From assembly GCF_025685625.1 (NCBI RefSeq), contig NZ_JAGSYI010000003.1:124001-188000 (forward strand): 64,000 bases of DNA, written 5' to 3'. A program made the position numbers and the translations under genes. The stretch comes from Acidicapsa acidisoli. GTDB taxonomy: Bacteria; Acidobacteriota; Terriglobia; Terriglobales; Acidobacteriaceae. Below, in pieces: positions 53,268-62,793 of the stretch. How positions within the stretch are numbered: position 1 is the first letter of the stretch; each line of letters begins with the position of its first letter. A model generated the notes under the pieces. The model saw only the letters and a list, made by a program, of their open reading frames with translations. It was not told the origin of the DNA and ran no database searches.

Positions 53268-54707
53268 ATGGCGGAAAACGAAACAGCGGCACGTTCTTTT
53301 CGCATCGAAGAAGATGCTCTTGGAGAGGTCGAGGTTCCTGCGGACCATCTCTGGGGCGCTCAGACGCAACGCTCGCATTTGAACTTCACCATTGGCGTGG
53401 AACGATTCCGGTGGGGACGCCTGGTCATCCGCGCGCTCGGCATCTTGAAGAAATCTGCAGCGCTGGCCAACGGTGAACTCGGCCAGTTGCCCGAAGACAA
53501 AGTTGAGTTAATCGTGCGTGCGGCGCAGGAAGTAATCGAAGGAGAGTGGGATGCGGAGTTTCCGCTGGTCGTATTTCAGACCGGATCCGGAACGCAGACC
53601 AACATGAACGCGAACGAAGTGATCGCCAATCGTGCCATCCAGCTTGCGGGAGGCGTTGTGGGTTCTAAGATTCCCATTCATCCAAACGATGATGTGAATC
53701 ACAGTCAATCGTCGAACGACACGTTTCCAACGGCCATGCACATCGCCGTGGTCGAAGCAGTCGAAAATTTGCTGGTACCAGCCGTCAGCGAGCTTCGTGC
53801 CACTCTGCACGCGAAGTCGCAGGCGTATCACGAAGTTGTCATGATTGGCCGGACGCACCTGCAAGACGCAACCCCACTGACTGTGGGGCAGATGATGTCG
53901 GGCTGGGTCGCGCAACTGGACGAGACTCTTGAGGGTATACACGGTTCGCTCGCCTTTATCTATCCACTGGCAATCGGCGGAACTGCGGTAGGCACAGGGC
54001 TGAACGCGCATCCTCGATTTGGTGAAGTGACTGCCCGGCGCGCAGCGGAGGAGACAGGAAAGCCATTTACTTCCGCGTTAAACAAATTCGCTGCTCTTTC
54101 TGCGCACGACGGCCTGGTCGCCGTGAGCGGCGCTTTGAGAACCCTCGCTGGCGCACTGATGAAGCTCGCCAACGACGTGCGCTGGTACGCTTCCGGACCG
54201 CGCGCAGGAATTGGCGAACTGAACATTCCGGAAAACGAGCCCGGCTCGTCGATCATGCCCGGGAAAGTAAATCCAACGCAGTGCGAAGCGATGACTATGG
54301 TCGCGGTTCAGGTATTTGGTAATGACCACGCTGTCGCCTTCGCCGGTTCGCAGGGCAACTTTCAACTGAACGTGTATAAGCCCGTGATCCTGCATAACGT
54401 GCTCACATCGGTCGAACTGCTCGCTGACTGCTGCCGAACTTTCAACGAGCATTGCGCCAAAGGAATCGAACCGAATTCGAAGCGAATTCGGGAGCACGTC
54501 GACAATTCGCTGATGCTGGTTACGGCGCTCAATCCACACATCGGCTACGAAAAGGCAGCCAGGATTTCCCGCACTGCTTACCTGGAAGACATCAGCCTTC
54601 GGGAGGCCGCTTTGAAGCTTGGCTTCCTGACTGCCGACCAATTTGACCACTGGGTACGGCCAGAAGACATGACCCATTCCCTTGACAAGAGCGAGTCCTC
54701 ACACTGA
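53268..54707 (+). CDS. fumC: Class II fumarate hydratase
   Basis: This 479-residue iron-independent fumarase interconverts fumarate and malate. Signatures are [37 protein letters not shown], the substrate loop [15 protein letters not shown], and the superfamily motif [16 protein letters not shown] (about residues 325-340). Ribosome site AGGAGA lies in the 24-base gap after malic enzyme, so they are likely co-transcribed. 54708-55045 contains only repeat sequence. Confidence 0.97.
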   Translation: MAENETAARSFRIEEDALGEVEVPADHLWGAQTQRSHLNFTIGVERFRWGRLVIRALGILKKSAALANGELGQLPEDKVELIVRAAQEVIEGEWDAEFPLVVFQTGSGTQTNMNANEVIANRAIQLAGGVVGSKIPIHPNDDVNHSQSSNDTFPTAMHIAVVEAVENLLVPAVSELRATLHAKSQAYHEVVMIGRTHLQDATPLTVGQMMSGWVAQLDETLEGIHGSLAFIYPLAIGGTAVGTGLNAHPRFGEVTARRAAEETGKPFTSALNKFAALSAHDGLVAVSGALRTLAGALMKLANDVRWYASGPRAGIGELNIPENEPGSSIMPGKVNPTQCEAMTMVAVQVFGNDHAVAFAGSQGNFQLNVYKPVILHNVLTSVELLADCCRTFNEHCAKGIEPNSKRIREHVDNSLMLVTALNPHIGYEKAARISRTAYLEDISLREAALKLGFLTADQFDHWVRPEDMTHSLDKSESSH

Positions 54708-54891
54708 CGCGATCGGCGCGGATACCTTTCTTGATGGCCCCCGCATGGCGTTCAGATCCCCGCTGCTGACCGCTACTGCGAAAGTCTCCGATGCTTGGGA
54801 AAACTGAGCGTTCGCCCCAGGTTCTTAAGTCTATGGAAAAGCTCAAAGTGCATGACTATCACGGCGTGGGTTAAGATTCCACATCGACGAA

Positions 54892-54905
54892 TAGTCGCCA
54901 TCTCG
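54892..54905 (+). repeat. Dispersed repeat TAGTCGCCATCTCG, copy 2
   Basis: Exact 14-base match to 38520-38533. It lies in the gap between fumarase and the isopeptidase-like gene. Confidence 0.4.
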
Positions 54906-55045
54906 GACATATGACTCCAAAACCTTCCGCCGGCTTGCCGCTAAGCAATGCAGGGGAGCACGTCTCATTCAAGACGATATAGTCCGGTCCAATATCCTCA
55001 GAGTTTCCATGCCTATACGTTATGCCAAACCAATTGTTCCTCACT

Positions 55046-57418
55046 TCATTTGCTGATTTGAATGCCCGAACTATCCGCGTGTGTGTTTTTCAGATGCCGC
55101 CATACCTCATACTGATCGTGCTTGGCTGGATCGGGATCTTCATACCCTTGCAACCAGAATCGAAGCCAGTCAACGTTTCCTTGTTGTGATTCAAGCCTTT
55201 CTAACGGCTTCTGATGTATATGCGTGCCTTCGGGAAAATAGATCAGGTCAACAGACTTGTGTTGGAGTCGGAGTGAAGTATAGAGTTCCCATTCCTGTAG
55301 CACTGACAAGGGATTGATCGCTTCTATTCGTACCGGCGTTTCCACTTTGTCCAGGTTGAATCCGGGTGCTTCCTCCACCCATCGTTTCAAGCCGTTTCCA
55401 AAAGGACTCGTCCCACGAATTGTGTCCATTTGCCGTTGGATATCGCCATCGAACAAGATGTATTGCATATAGCTGTTGTCCAAACCATCCGCGATTGTGG
55501 CCGCCGCGAAAAGCTTTGGATCTTTGATGAGAGCGTTCACCACATACCAGCATGTCCAACTAAAGCCCACCACACCCACACGGCTCGGATCAATGAGTCC
55601 GGCCTTATCCAAGGTCTCGATGGCACTTCGATATCCCTCCAGATGAGTTTGTGGATCAGCCTCGGACAAAGTGCTTGGCTTCTTCTTGATCTGCAGGACG
55701 ACAAAACCTGCACTGGCGAGGTGTCTGGCAGCGAATGCGCTCGGAGCCACACCATCCGTCACGAATTCATCTTCCGTAAAGGAATACATCTGGAGGACCA
55801 TAGGATATCTCTGTCCGGACATGTAACCGACCGGCTTCACGAGTACACCGTTCCACTCTCGCCCAGTGCTGTCTTTCCAGTTGTAAGAGGCGGCTTCGCC
55901 GAAACGAATATGAGTGAATTGGGGGTTGGGGTCCCAAAGTTGACGCAACTTCCCTGTAGTGAGATTGGACGCCCAAAGCATGGGAGGATCGTTGTAGCCT
56001 TGTCGGACAGAGACTTGGAGCTCTTCGTGCTCTAGTTTCTCAGGCGACGCTAACTCATGAAGCCGGTTGGTGATTGCATTGAAGTGGCTACTAGAGAGTA
56101 GATACCAGTGACCGTTTTCCCGACGATATCGCTGAAAGATCTGCTCATTCGGTCCATTTCTCAAAAGGACGAGGGCTTCGTTGTCGTCAGTTCCGAAGGA
56201 CACGTCCAACACATGCTTATCTGAAGGTTGCTGCCCTTTGTCTTCGAAAAAGAGACAACTTGTCTGAAGTGACGGAAGATCTACGCTGGCAACAGCACAT
56301 GGTGTATTGCTTTGGGCGGACACCGTGTCGGCAGACAAGAATGTGTTGGTCAGGAGAACGCGTTTTCCGTCTGCTGCCCACGCCAGCCGATTTCGATCAT
56401 AGTATCCCAATATTCTCGCGTTCGGAGCATCGAAGAGCGCGATGCTCCGGCCGTTCATCAAATTGATCAAGGAATACCTTTCGGGCCGGAGAAGATTATC
56501 CACGCTGGTTCGACCTGGGACGTTGCCGTTCATCCGCAAATTCTCGTAACCGGAGGCGGGATCGTAGCCCTTCCACGCAACGGGGATACTGGAAACCGGG
56601 GTGAGCGCAATGAGTTGGTCCGCTCGCGGAGAAACCGCGAATGGAAATAAGTGAGACATGGTAGGGATCTCTTGGAGCGAGTATTGAGGTAAATGATTCG
56701 TGACCCACCGACCATGGGCGCGGTGCAGAACCGACAGCGTGAAAGTCTCGGGAGCAAGAGAGTTCATTTCTCCGGGGAAGAGCACATCTTCCAAGCTGTA
56801 GCCTGTCAGTCTTTGGGCGTCCGTGTTGATGATGTCGCCATGAGGAGTACGACCGACGCCAGCTCTTGAAGCCGAGTAGACAATCGTTTCCTTTACAACG
56901 TCGAAGCGGTTGACACTGATATTGGCTGGCGTCAGCGTTTGAAAGCCGCTTCCGTCAAGCCTAGCCTCGTATAGCTGATAAGCGCCCGTGGGACTCTCCC
57001 CTTTGAAGTAGACACTTGTCTTGTCTGGGGACCACGAGAGGTCTTGAATCACCGGTGCATATTCTTCGACCGGGGCGCGATGTGGAAATGAAACAATCTT
57101 CGCGATGAGCCGCGGGCTGGGCGCGTGCACAGAGTCGGTTTTAAGAAATGCCGCTACCTGCTCGACATCAAAGACGGAAATATCCGATTCGATTTGGTCG
57201 GACGCCAGCAGCCCTTTGGTAGTGACAACAACAACATATCGTCCATCCGGGGATTTGCGGGCGATCTCACTTCCAGGAATGCCGTGCTCAGGGTGTGGAT
57301 CGCTAAACCGACGCATGGCAATATCGTCTTTGACAGAAAACAAATGCTCCTGCGAAAAGACGTGAGTTGGGGCGAGAACCGCCATGCCGGTGGCGGCCCA
57401 GTACACAAGGGATTTCAT
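55046..57418 (-). CDS. S9-family peptidase resembling AtxE2 lasso-peptide isopeptidase
   Basis: This 790-residue exported protein has a signal peptide (residues 1-22, VYWAATGMAVLAPTHVFS), a beta-propeller (about 60-520) and a C-terminal alpha/beta hydrolase. The nucleophile Ser620 is in VVGFSWTCWYV, unlike the GWSYGG of ordinary S9 enzymes. His733 lies in EGTHIHQKPLERL. Glu699 in TPVRIEAINPLSVL sits where prolyl oligopeptidases have the catalytic Asp. A Glu in the triad and the block PLERLESQQGNVDWLRFWLQ are features I associate with AtxE2-type enzymes, which open the isopeptide ring of threaded lasso peptides. The TonB receptor and sigma/anti-sigma genes directly upstream match the proteobacterial arrangement. 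An ordinary dipeptidyl-peptidase role is the alternative. Confidence 0.72.
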   Translation of the reverse strand: MKSLVYWAATGMAVLAPTHVFSQEHLFSVKDDIAMRRFSDPHPEHGIPGSEIARKSPDGRYVVVVTTKGLLASDQIESDISVFDVEQVAAFLKTDSVHAPSPRLIAKIVSFPHRAPVEEYAPVIQDLSWSPDKTSVYFKGESPTGAYQLYEARLDGSGFQTLTPANISVNRFDVVKETIVYSASRAGVGRTPHGDIINTDAQRLTGYSLEDVLFPGEMNSLAPETFTLSVLHRAHGRWVTNHLPQYSLQEIPTMSHLFPFAVSPRADQLIALTPVSSIPVAWKGYDPASGYENLRMNGNVPGRTSVDNLLRPERYSLINLMNGRSIALFDAPNARILGYYDRNRLAWAADGKRVLLTNTFLSADTVSAQSNTPCAVASVDLPSLQTSCLFFEDKGQQPSDKHVLDVSFGTDDNEALVLLRNGPNEQIFQRYRRENGHWYLLSSSHFNAITNRLHELASPEKLEHEELQVSVRQGYNDPPMLWASNLTTGKLRQLWDPNPQFTHIRFGEAASYNWKDSTGREWNGVLVKPVGYMSGQRYPMVLQMYSFTEDEFVTDGVAPSAFAARHLASAGFVVLQIKKKPSTLSEADPQTHLEGYRSAIETLDKAGLIDPSRVGVVGFSWTCWYVVNALIKDPKLFAAATIADGLDNSYMQYILFDGDIQRQMDTIRGTSPFGNGLKRWVEEAPGFNLDKVETPVRIEAINPLSVLQEWELYTSLRLQHKSVDLIYFPEGTHIHQKPLERLESQQGNVDWLRFWLQGYEDPDPAKHDQYEVWRHLKNTHADSSGIQISK

Positions 57419-57485
57419 GATTTGACTCCGTAAGGTTGCGGGAAACGGCGAAGGACGCTTGTCTTCACTCCGGAATGGACGCTGG

Positions 57486-60400
57486 CTAGAAGGTGAGCCT
57501 CAGCGCAAACTGCATGGATCGAGCTCCACCCTGCTGATACTGGGAGGCCACGGTTCCAAGACTGGAATTCAACATCTTGGTCGCTTGACCGAAGGTGGCG
57601 TCGGTGTAGTCCGGATCGATGTATCCGAAGTTCGGATGATTCAAAAGATTGAATGCTTCGGCACGGAAGTGAAGCACTGCTCCATCATGGATTGGAAAGT
57701 CCCGCCTTGCCGCCAGATTGAGTTGGGTAGCCCCGAAACCCCGCACGAAGTTGCGTGGCGCATCCCCTTGAGAATTGCCCGCGGGCAAACTGAATCCGGC
57801 AGGGTTGATCGCTTTTCCACCTGGGAAGGATGACCCATATAAATACGTCGGCTCGCCTGGAACGAGGTTCAATCCGCCGGCATATATGCCACCGGTCGTA
57901 GGATTGATTTGTTGATTTCCTCCGAGCGTGACCGGAAAGGCGCCGCGGGTGTTGAGGCGTGCATCCAAGCCCCAATCGTTTAATACGAAACCGGTACTTC
58001 GCGGGCGGGAAAGAGAAGGTAACTCCCAGCTGACTCCGGCTTGGCCATTGTTTCTTACGTCAAAGTCTGAATCGCTTCGTTGCAGGGAGAGGGCGGTCGA
58101 GTTCGATCCGAAGTCGATCGAGTGCGACCAGGTATACGATCCGAGGGCTTGGATCCCCTTTGCAACTGAGCGCTGGAATTGAATTTGCAGAGCTTGGTAA
58201 TTGGAAGTGATCCCGGTAGCAAAATACTCAACCGTCCCAAAATTCGGATTGAGGGCGGTCAGAGATTTTTCCTGTAGTTCAAGGAGCCGTCGCCCGGCCG
58301 CAGCCACATAGGAGAGAGTCAGCGACTGGTTTTTGCCGAGTGCCTGCTGCAGGCTGACATTCCATTGCAGCGTATAGGGAAGTTGCAGATGGGACGGGAA
58401 AGCCACAATCACGGAGCTTGTATACGGAGGAGTCACCGAAATCGGAACTGTCAGTTGACTCGTTGTGAAAGGAAGCATAGCCCCGGTTTCGACCGCATAA
58501 GACCCAAAACCCAGGTTGCTGTATCCCAGAGCCGCTACTTCATTGGCGGAATCGAAAAACACACCCCCACCGACTCGAACAACCGTTTCCGCGCCTTTTC
58601 GATCGTGCGCCGTCCATGCCATTCCAAGACGTGGAGCCAGGTTATACCAAGTCGTCCTCCACAAGGATGTTCCGCGTGGGGCTACGGACAGGGATGCCGG
58701 ATCGTCGATGTTGCCTAAAAGCGTGTACGCATCGTCTCCGTGCTGTTCGGTAGGCGGCGGGTTTAGCTCCCAGCGAAGGCCCATAGACAACGTGAGCCGA
58801 GGATGAGCTCGCCATTCGTCCTGGGCGAACAGAGCGGTCTGGTTGAAGAGGGGTGTTGCCGGTAAGTAGTTAAAGACGTAAGGCACGCTCGGTGTATCGT
58901 TGAGGATCTCAGACGGGCTTAAGAAGATGACATACGGTTCCACGGTAGCCGTGGCGATCACGGATTTGATGTGACGGAAATCGATGCCGAACTTCAACGT
59001 GTGGTGCCCTGCAAGGACGCTGAGCGAGTCAACAAGATTCCACTGCCGGTTCAAGTTGCCGCCGGCATAGGTCGAAATCAGAGGCGTTCCGATACCCGCT
59101 ATCGAAAAGACAACTGCTGGCAAGACTTCCCGGAAGGCGCCGGCTCCCATCGCTGCTGCCAGATTGATTGGTGTGGCTCCTCCAAATCTGTCCAGGACGC
59201 CGGTTTGTGCCGAATCGGACCGAGCATATCCCAATCGAAATTCGTTGGTAAGGTGATTCGAGAGCTGACTGGTAGCGCCAAGAGTGTAGCTCTGAGCATT
59301 GCTGCTCGTTGTATCGCGAGCAAAGTAAGGGCGCGATCCAGTAGCACTGGGCGTGTCTCCGAACCGAAAGAATAGGGATAACTTGGAGCCGAGGGTGTGA
59401 TCGATACGCACGCTCGTCGAGTCGATCGAACTGGGGAGAGAGTAAGGGGCGATAAACTGGGCGAGATCGGGACTCTCCGCATTCCCGTAATCCAGTCCAT
59501 TTGGCAACGGGAAAGCATTCAGAATAGGCTGTATTCCCGCCGCGGCCTGTTGCCTCATAAACAGATCGGGAACGTATTGAATGCTTGCTGCGATGGGTTG
59601 CGCTAAACGAAGTCCCTCATAGGAGGTGAAGAAAAATGTTCGGTCTTTTCCGTTGTACAGTTTTGGAATCCATATTGGGCCGCCGAAGGTCCCACCAAAG
59701 TCGTTCTGACGAAGGGCTGGGATGGGAGTACCGTAGTGATCATTGAACCAATCGTTGGCGTCGAAGAAATTGTTGCGAAGATAGTCAAATGCGCTTCCAT
59801 GCGCGAAGTTCGTACCGGAACGAGTCAGAAGAGAAAACTGGCCTCCGGGCGATCGGCCGTATTCAGCGGAATACGTTGAGCTTTGGACTCGAAACTCCTG
59901 TAAGGCGTCCACTGAGAGCAGGGTCTGTGTCGTCCCAAGAGCGGTAGAACCAGGGAGTGTACCGCCTGTGGATGCCTCACCTACTCCCCCACCGTTGCCG
60001 GCGCCAATATTTGCGCTTATCCCGTCGACGGTGTAGTAGTTGGATTCGGTGCGTTGCCCATTCACACTAAAGTCGCCGCCGGTGCCTACAACCTGCAAGG
60101 AGCTCTGAGGACTTTGCGTGACCACTCCTGGAGTCAGAGAAATCAAATCCTGGAAGCTACGACCATTGAGCGGAATGTTTTCGACAAACTTCCGGTCGAT
60201 CACCGTGCTCACCGATGCGTCGCTGGTGTTGATCGAAGACGAAGCCGCGTCGACGGTAATGCTTTCCGACTTTGCTCCCACTGGCAGAGAAAAATTCAAC
60301 CCTACAGCACTCTGCACATTCAAGATGACATCGGGTTCGATGATCGTCTTGAAGCCTACCTTTGAAACCTGCACATGGTAGTGGCCAGGTGGCAGAATAG

Positions 60401-60605
60401 GGACGAAATAGATCCCTGAACTATTGGTTTTGACCGAATAGATGACGCCTGTCGTGTCGTTGGCTATATCGACTTCGGCATCCTCAATGAATTTTCCGGA
60501 GGAATCGGTTACGCCGCCACTGATGGTGGCGTTCGTGGATTGACCGAGCAGGCACGAGGGGACGAGACACAGGCCGAATAGGAGCAGACAGACAAGAGAC
60601 TTCAT
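57486..60605 (-). CDS. Oar-like TonB-dependent receptor
   Basis: This 1039-residue outer-membrane receptor has a signal peptide ending GLCLVPSCLLGQS. A carboxypeptidase-regulatory Ig-like domain (about residues 25-105: TISGGVTDSSGKFIEDAEVD) comes next, then a plug (FVENIPLNGRSFQDLISLTP, GGDFSVNGQRTESNYYTVDG) and a 22-strand barrel ending SMQFALRLTF. Acidobacterial Oar-type receptors usually import sugars or peptides. Its place between the anti-sigma gene and the isopeptidase-like gene suggests the cargo is what that enzyme opens. It ends 67 bases before the peptidase gene. Confidence 0.9.
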   Translation of the reverse strand: MKSLVCLLLFGLCLVPSCLLGQSTNATISGGVTDSSGKFIEDAEVDIANDTTGVIYSVKTNSSGIYFVPILPPGHYHVQVSKVGFKTIIEPDVILNVQSAVGLNFSLPVGAKSESITVDAASSSINTSDASVSTVIDRKFVENIPLNGRSFQDLISLTPGVVTQSPQSSLQVVGTGGDFSVNGQRTESNYYTVDGISANIGAGNGGGVGEASTGGTLPGSTALGTTQTLLSVDALQEFRVQSSTYSAEYGRSPGGQFSLLTRSGTNFAHGSAFDYLRNNFFDANDWFNDHYGTPIPALRQNDFGGTFGGPIWIPKLYNGKDRTFFFTSYEGLRLAQPIAASIQYVPDLFMRQQAAAGIQPILNAFPLPNGLDYGNAESPDLAQFIAPYSLPSSIDSTSVRIDHTLGSKLSLFFRFGDTPSATGSRPYFARDTTSSNAQSYTLGATSQLSNHLTNEFRLGYARSDSAQTGVLDRFGGATPINLAAAMGAGAFREVLPAVVFSIAGIGTPLISTYAGGNLNRQWNLVDSLSVLAGHHTLKFGIDFRHIKSVIATATVEPYVIFLSPSEILNDTPSVPYVFNYLPATPLFNQTALFAQDEWRAHPRLTLSMGLRWELNPPPTEQHGDDAYTLLGNIDDPASLSVAPRGTSLWRTTWYNLAPRLGMAWTAHDRKGAETVVRVGGGVFFDSANEVAALGYSNLGFGSYAVETGAMLPFTTSQLTVPISVTPPYTSSVIVAFPSHLQLPYTLQWNVSLQQALGKNQSLTLSYVAAAGRRLLELQEKSLTALNPNFGTVEYFATGITSNYQALQIQFQRSVAKGIQALGSYTWSHSIDFGSNSTALSLQRSDSDFDVRNNGQAGVSWELPSLSRPRSTGFVLNDWGLDARLNTRGAFPVTLGGNQQINPTTGGIYAGGLNLVPGEPTYLYGSSFPGGKAINPAGFSLPAGNSQGDAPRNFVRGFGATQLNLAARRDFPIHDGAVLHFRAEAFNLLNHPNFGYIDPDYTDATFGQATKMLNSSLGTVASQYQQGGARSMQFALRLTF

Positions 60606-60628
60606 GCAGCGGCACTCCAGGAGAGTGA

Positions 60629-60647
60629 GGATGAATTAGGTTCATCC
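60629..60647. promoter_or_regulatory. Dyad between anti-sigma and receptor genes
   Basis: GGATGAA-TTAGG-TTCATCC is a perfect 7-base inverted repeat in the 87-base gap upstream of the receptor gene. It may bind a regulator or form an attenuating hairpin. Confidence 0.4.
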
Positions 60648-60692
60648 TGTCTACGGATGACTGCCGAAATGTGTACCAACAGATGTGGACGA

Positions 60693-61925
60693 TCACGGAT
60701 GGTTCGGTTGCACCTGCAAGTAAGCCAGCAGGAGCGGCTTGCCTGTCGGCTTCGTGCTGCCGCCTTGTGGTTCGGCGGTCACGAAGACCATGTTCAATCG
60801 TGCGAGGGTCTTGGTGTCATTGAATCGCAACACCCATCGCTTGTGCGTATCGTCTTGATAGAAGAGGCCAAGGCTTACATTCTGTTTATCGTCGCCGCTC
60901 CCCCAAGCCTGGAAGGCGACCGATTGCTTGAGACCAGCTTCCTTGTCCAAATCATAGCCATAGAAGACCAGCGAGCGGTCTTTGGTATAGAAGATGCGGC
61001 CAACCGGAGGCTTGGTCTTTCCGTTCTGCCCCACGTCGTATATATCGACCATGTACAGGTTGCGGGCCGCGATCAGGTCCCGTATCTCTCGATCGTGGGC
61101 AAGAAACTCCTTATCGAGCTCCAGCATCCGGTCCTTCTCGTTAAGAGAGGACGTTAGATCGTGAATTCTTGTTTCGAGGGCGACCGTCCGGGTCATTTGC
61201 TGTTCCGTCTGGCTGCTGGCCTGGTCGGACTTGTCCCGAAGCGATTGCGCCTCGGACTGTGCGACGCTCAGTTGTTGGCTGAGTGCGTCTCTCTGATCGC
61301 TGATCTTCTTTTGCTCAGCCTGCTCTGACTCCAACTGCCGCTCCATGCTGGCCACGGTCGCATTTGACTGGCGGTATCGGCCCTCAGCAACGCTCACTTG
61401 CTGCCGTAGGGTTGCGACTTCCTTCAGGGCAAGTTCCAGCTTGGGTTGCAGGTCGGTTTCTGTTGGGGTCGATGCGGTCGGTTGAGCAGGGTGCTCAGGA
61501 TTCTTGACCGTTTCCTGCCGTGACGCATTCTCCGTCTTGGGATGCATCCAGTAGAAGCCGACAAAGGACGCCAGGCCAACCGCGCAGGCGGCAATCAACC
61601 CCAACAATGGCAGGGTGAAGATCTTGCGCCGAACCGGGGATTGTTCTTTGGCTGGCAGGGAATCCAGTTGGTTCATGAGCTTTTTCTCGGCAGCCGCCAA
61701 AGAAAAAGGCAAAGATTCCGATTTGTCTTCTATTTCCGAGTAGGCGCTGGCTGCCAGGACCGGAACTACATCCGAGCTAAGCTGCTTGTATTGCTCGAAC
61801 ACCACGCGGCAGGAGTCGCAGTAGGCAAGATGTACTTGCAAGAGTGCCCACTCTTCTTCGGTAAGTTCTCCCGAGGGGAAGAGGGCGCATAGGGCAACGA
61901 ACTCGTCATGCCATTGAGGGTTCAC
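60693..61925 (-). CDS. Membrane anti-sigma factor with coiled coil
   Basis: This 410-residue protein has an N-terminal zf-HC2-like zinc motif (VHLAYCDSCRVVFEQY: H-x3-C-x2-C, about residues 32-39), a transmembrane helix (about 102-127, LPLLGLIAACAVGLASFVGF), a long periplasmic coiled coil (about 160-270, Gln/Ser/Glu-rich heptads), and a C-terminal RskA-like beta domain (VDIYDVGQNGKTKPPVGRIF to LLLAYLQVQP). It should hold the next-door sigma factor at the membrane until a periplasmic signal, perhaps from the receptor, releases it. The long coiled coil is unusual for this class. Confidence 0.8.
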   Translation of the reverse strand: MNPQWHDEFVALCALFPSGELTEEEWALLQVHLAYCDSCRVVFEQYKQLSSDVVPVLAASAYSEIEDKSESLPFSLAAAEKKLMNQLDSLPAKEQSPVRRKIFTLPLLGLIAACAVGLASFVGFYWMHPKTENASRQETVKNPEHPAQPTASTPTETDLQPKLELALKEVATLRQQVSVAEGRYRQSNATVASMERQLESEQAEQKKISDQRDALSQQLSVAQSEAQSLRDKSDQASSQTEQQMTRTVALETRIHDLTSSLNEKDRMLELDKEFLAHDREIRDLIAARNLYMVDIYDVGQNGKTKPPVGRIFYTKDRSLVFYGYDLDKEAGLKQSVAFQAWGSGDDKQNVSLGLFYQDDTHKRWVLRFNDTKTLARLNMVFVTAEPQGGSTKPTGKPLLLAYLQVQPNHP

Positions 61926-61965
61926 CGGTCCAGCTCCTGCTGGGAGCTATTGTGTATCAATTCTC

Positions 61966-62664
61966 TCACTTTGGGCGTGTTTTTCCGGGGAAGACAAAGG
62001 AGCGAAGCCGTTCCAGACCCCGATAATAATGATGCCTGACATTGCCGAAACCCTGCCCAGTCCTCTCCGCGATTTCGTGAAAAGTATAGCCCTCAAAGAA
62101 ATGAAGTTCCAGCGTTTGCCGTTGCTCTTCGGAAAGCTCGTCTCTGAGTTTGTTTAGTAAAGTTCTGCCGGCAACGTCATCGATTGAGATATGTCCTTCG
62201 TTGGTATGCTGCCGCTCATCAACCAATTCCTGAGAATTATAGTGTTGGCGAAAAGCTAAATATCTTCGTCGATCGATGGCCCGGTGGTACGTCATTTGAA
62301 TAATCCACGATATGGCAGAGCTCTTCTTTGCATCGAAGGTCCCTGCTTTTTGGAAGAGGAAGAGGAAAACGTCTTGAAGCAGGTCTTCAGCCTCCGCGTC
62401 GTCTCTCAGAATACGTCGAGCGACATGAAAGACTTGGCGGGCATGGCGCTGAAACAGATTTGACAGCGCCTCTTTGCTTCCGCCGCTGACCTGAAGCAAT
62501 AGGTATTCGTTCGAGTGCTCCTCGGAATGTCTGTCGATTGTGCCGATTGCGGTTGATGAGTCCTTCTCAGAACGCGCCGCGGCGACGGATTCAGGCACAG
62601 GTAAGGCGATCTCTGTGGTATCCGGCAGTGCGTTCGAGAAATATGCAGCGGTCTCAGAACTCAT
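61966..62664 (-). CDS. ECF-family sigma factor of the receptor module
   Basis: This protein of about 232 residues has region 2 (ALSNLFQRHARQVFHVARRI, DAEAEDLLQDVFLFLFQKAG, ISWIIQMTYHRAIDRRRYL) and region 4 (LSEEQRQTLELHFFEGYTFH, GFGNVRHHYYRGLERLRSF). ATG 62664 is chosen because GAAGGA precedes it; an N-terminal 60-residue extension before region 2 is unusual and low in complexity. It heads a minus-strand run of sigma, anti-sigma, receptor and peptidase, the layout of surface-signalling systems. Its promoter target is not the TGTAAC motif seen elsewhere. Confidence 0.87.
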   Translation of the reverse strand: MSSETAAYFSNALPDTTEIALPVPESVAAARSEKDSSTAIGTIDRHSEEHSNEYLLLQVSGGSKEALSNLFQRHARQVFHVARRILRDDAEAEDLLQDVFLFLFQKAGTFDAKKSSAISWIIQMTYHRAIDRRRYLAFRQHYNSQELVDERQHTNEGHISIDDVAGRTLLNKLRDELSEEQRQTLELHFFEGYTFHEIAERTGQGFGNVRHHYYRGLERLRSFVFPGKTRPK

Positions 62665-62722
62665 ACAGCATCCTTCAGCGCTGATCAAGCTGGCACAAAT
62701 ACGGCACCATGCATGTCTGATC

Positions 62723-62737
62723 AATCATTGCATGATT
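62723..62737. promoter_or_regulatory. Palindrome between the divergent sigma and Xre genes
   Basis: AATCAT-TGC-ATGATT is a perfect dyad in the 129-base divergent gap. It is a candidate operator for the Xre protein that starts at 62794. Confidence 0.45.
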
Positions 62738-62793
62738 AGTCGATTTTGGACTATTCGAATTTCGGATTTATGGTTGAGCGTCAGTCGACGCCC

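Noticed and set aside
51540-54707. Malic enzyme and fumarase as an unusual pair
   Set aside because: Adjacent central-metabolism genes with textbook motifs and normal lengths; nothing novel visible.
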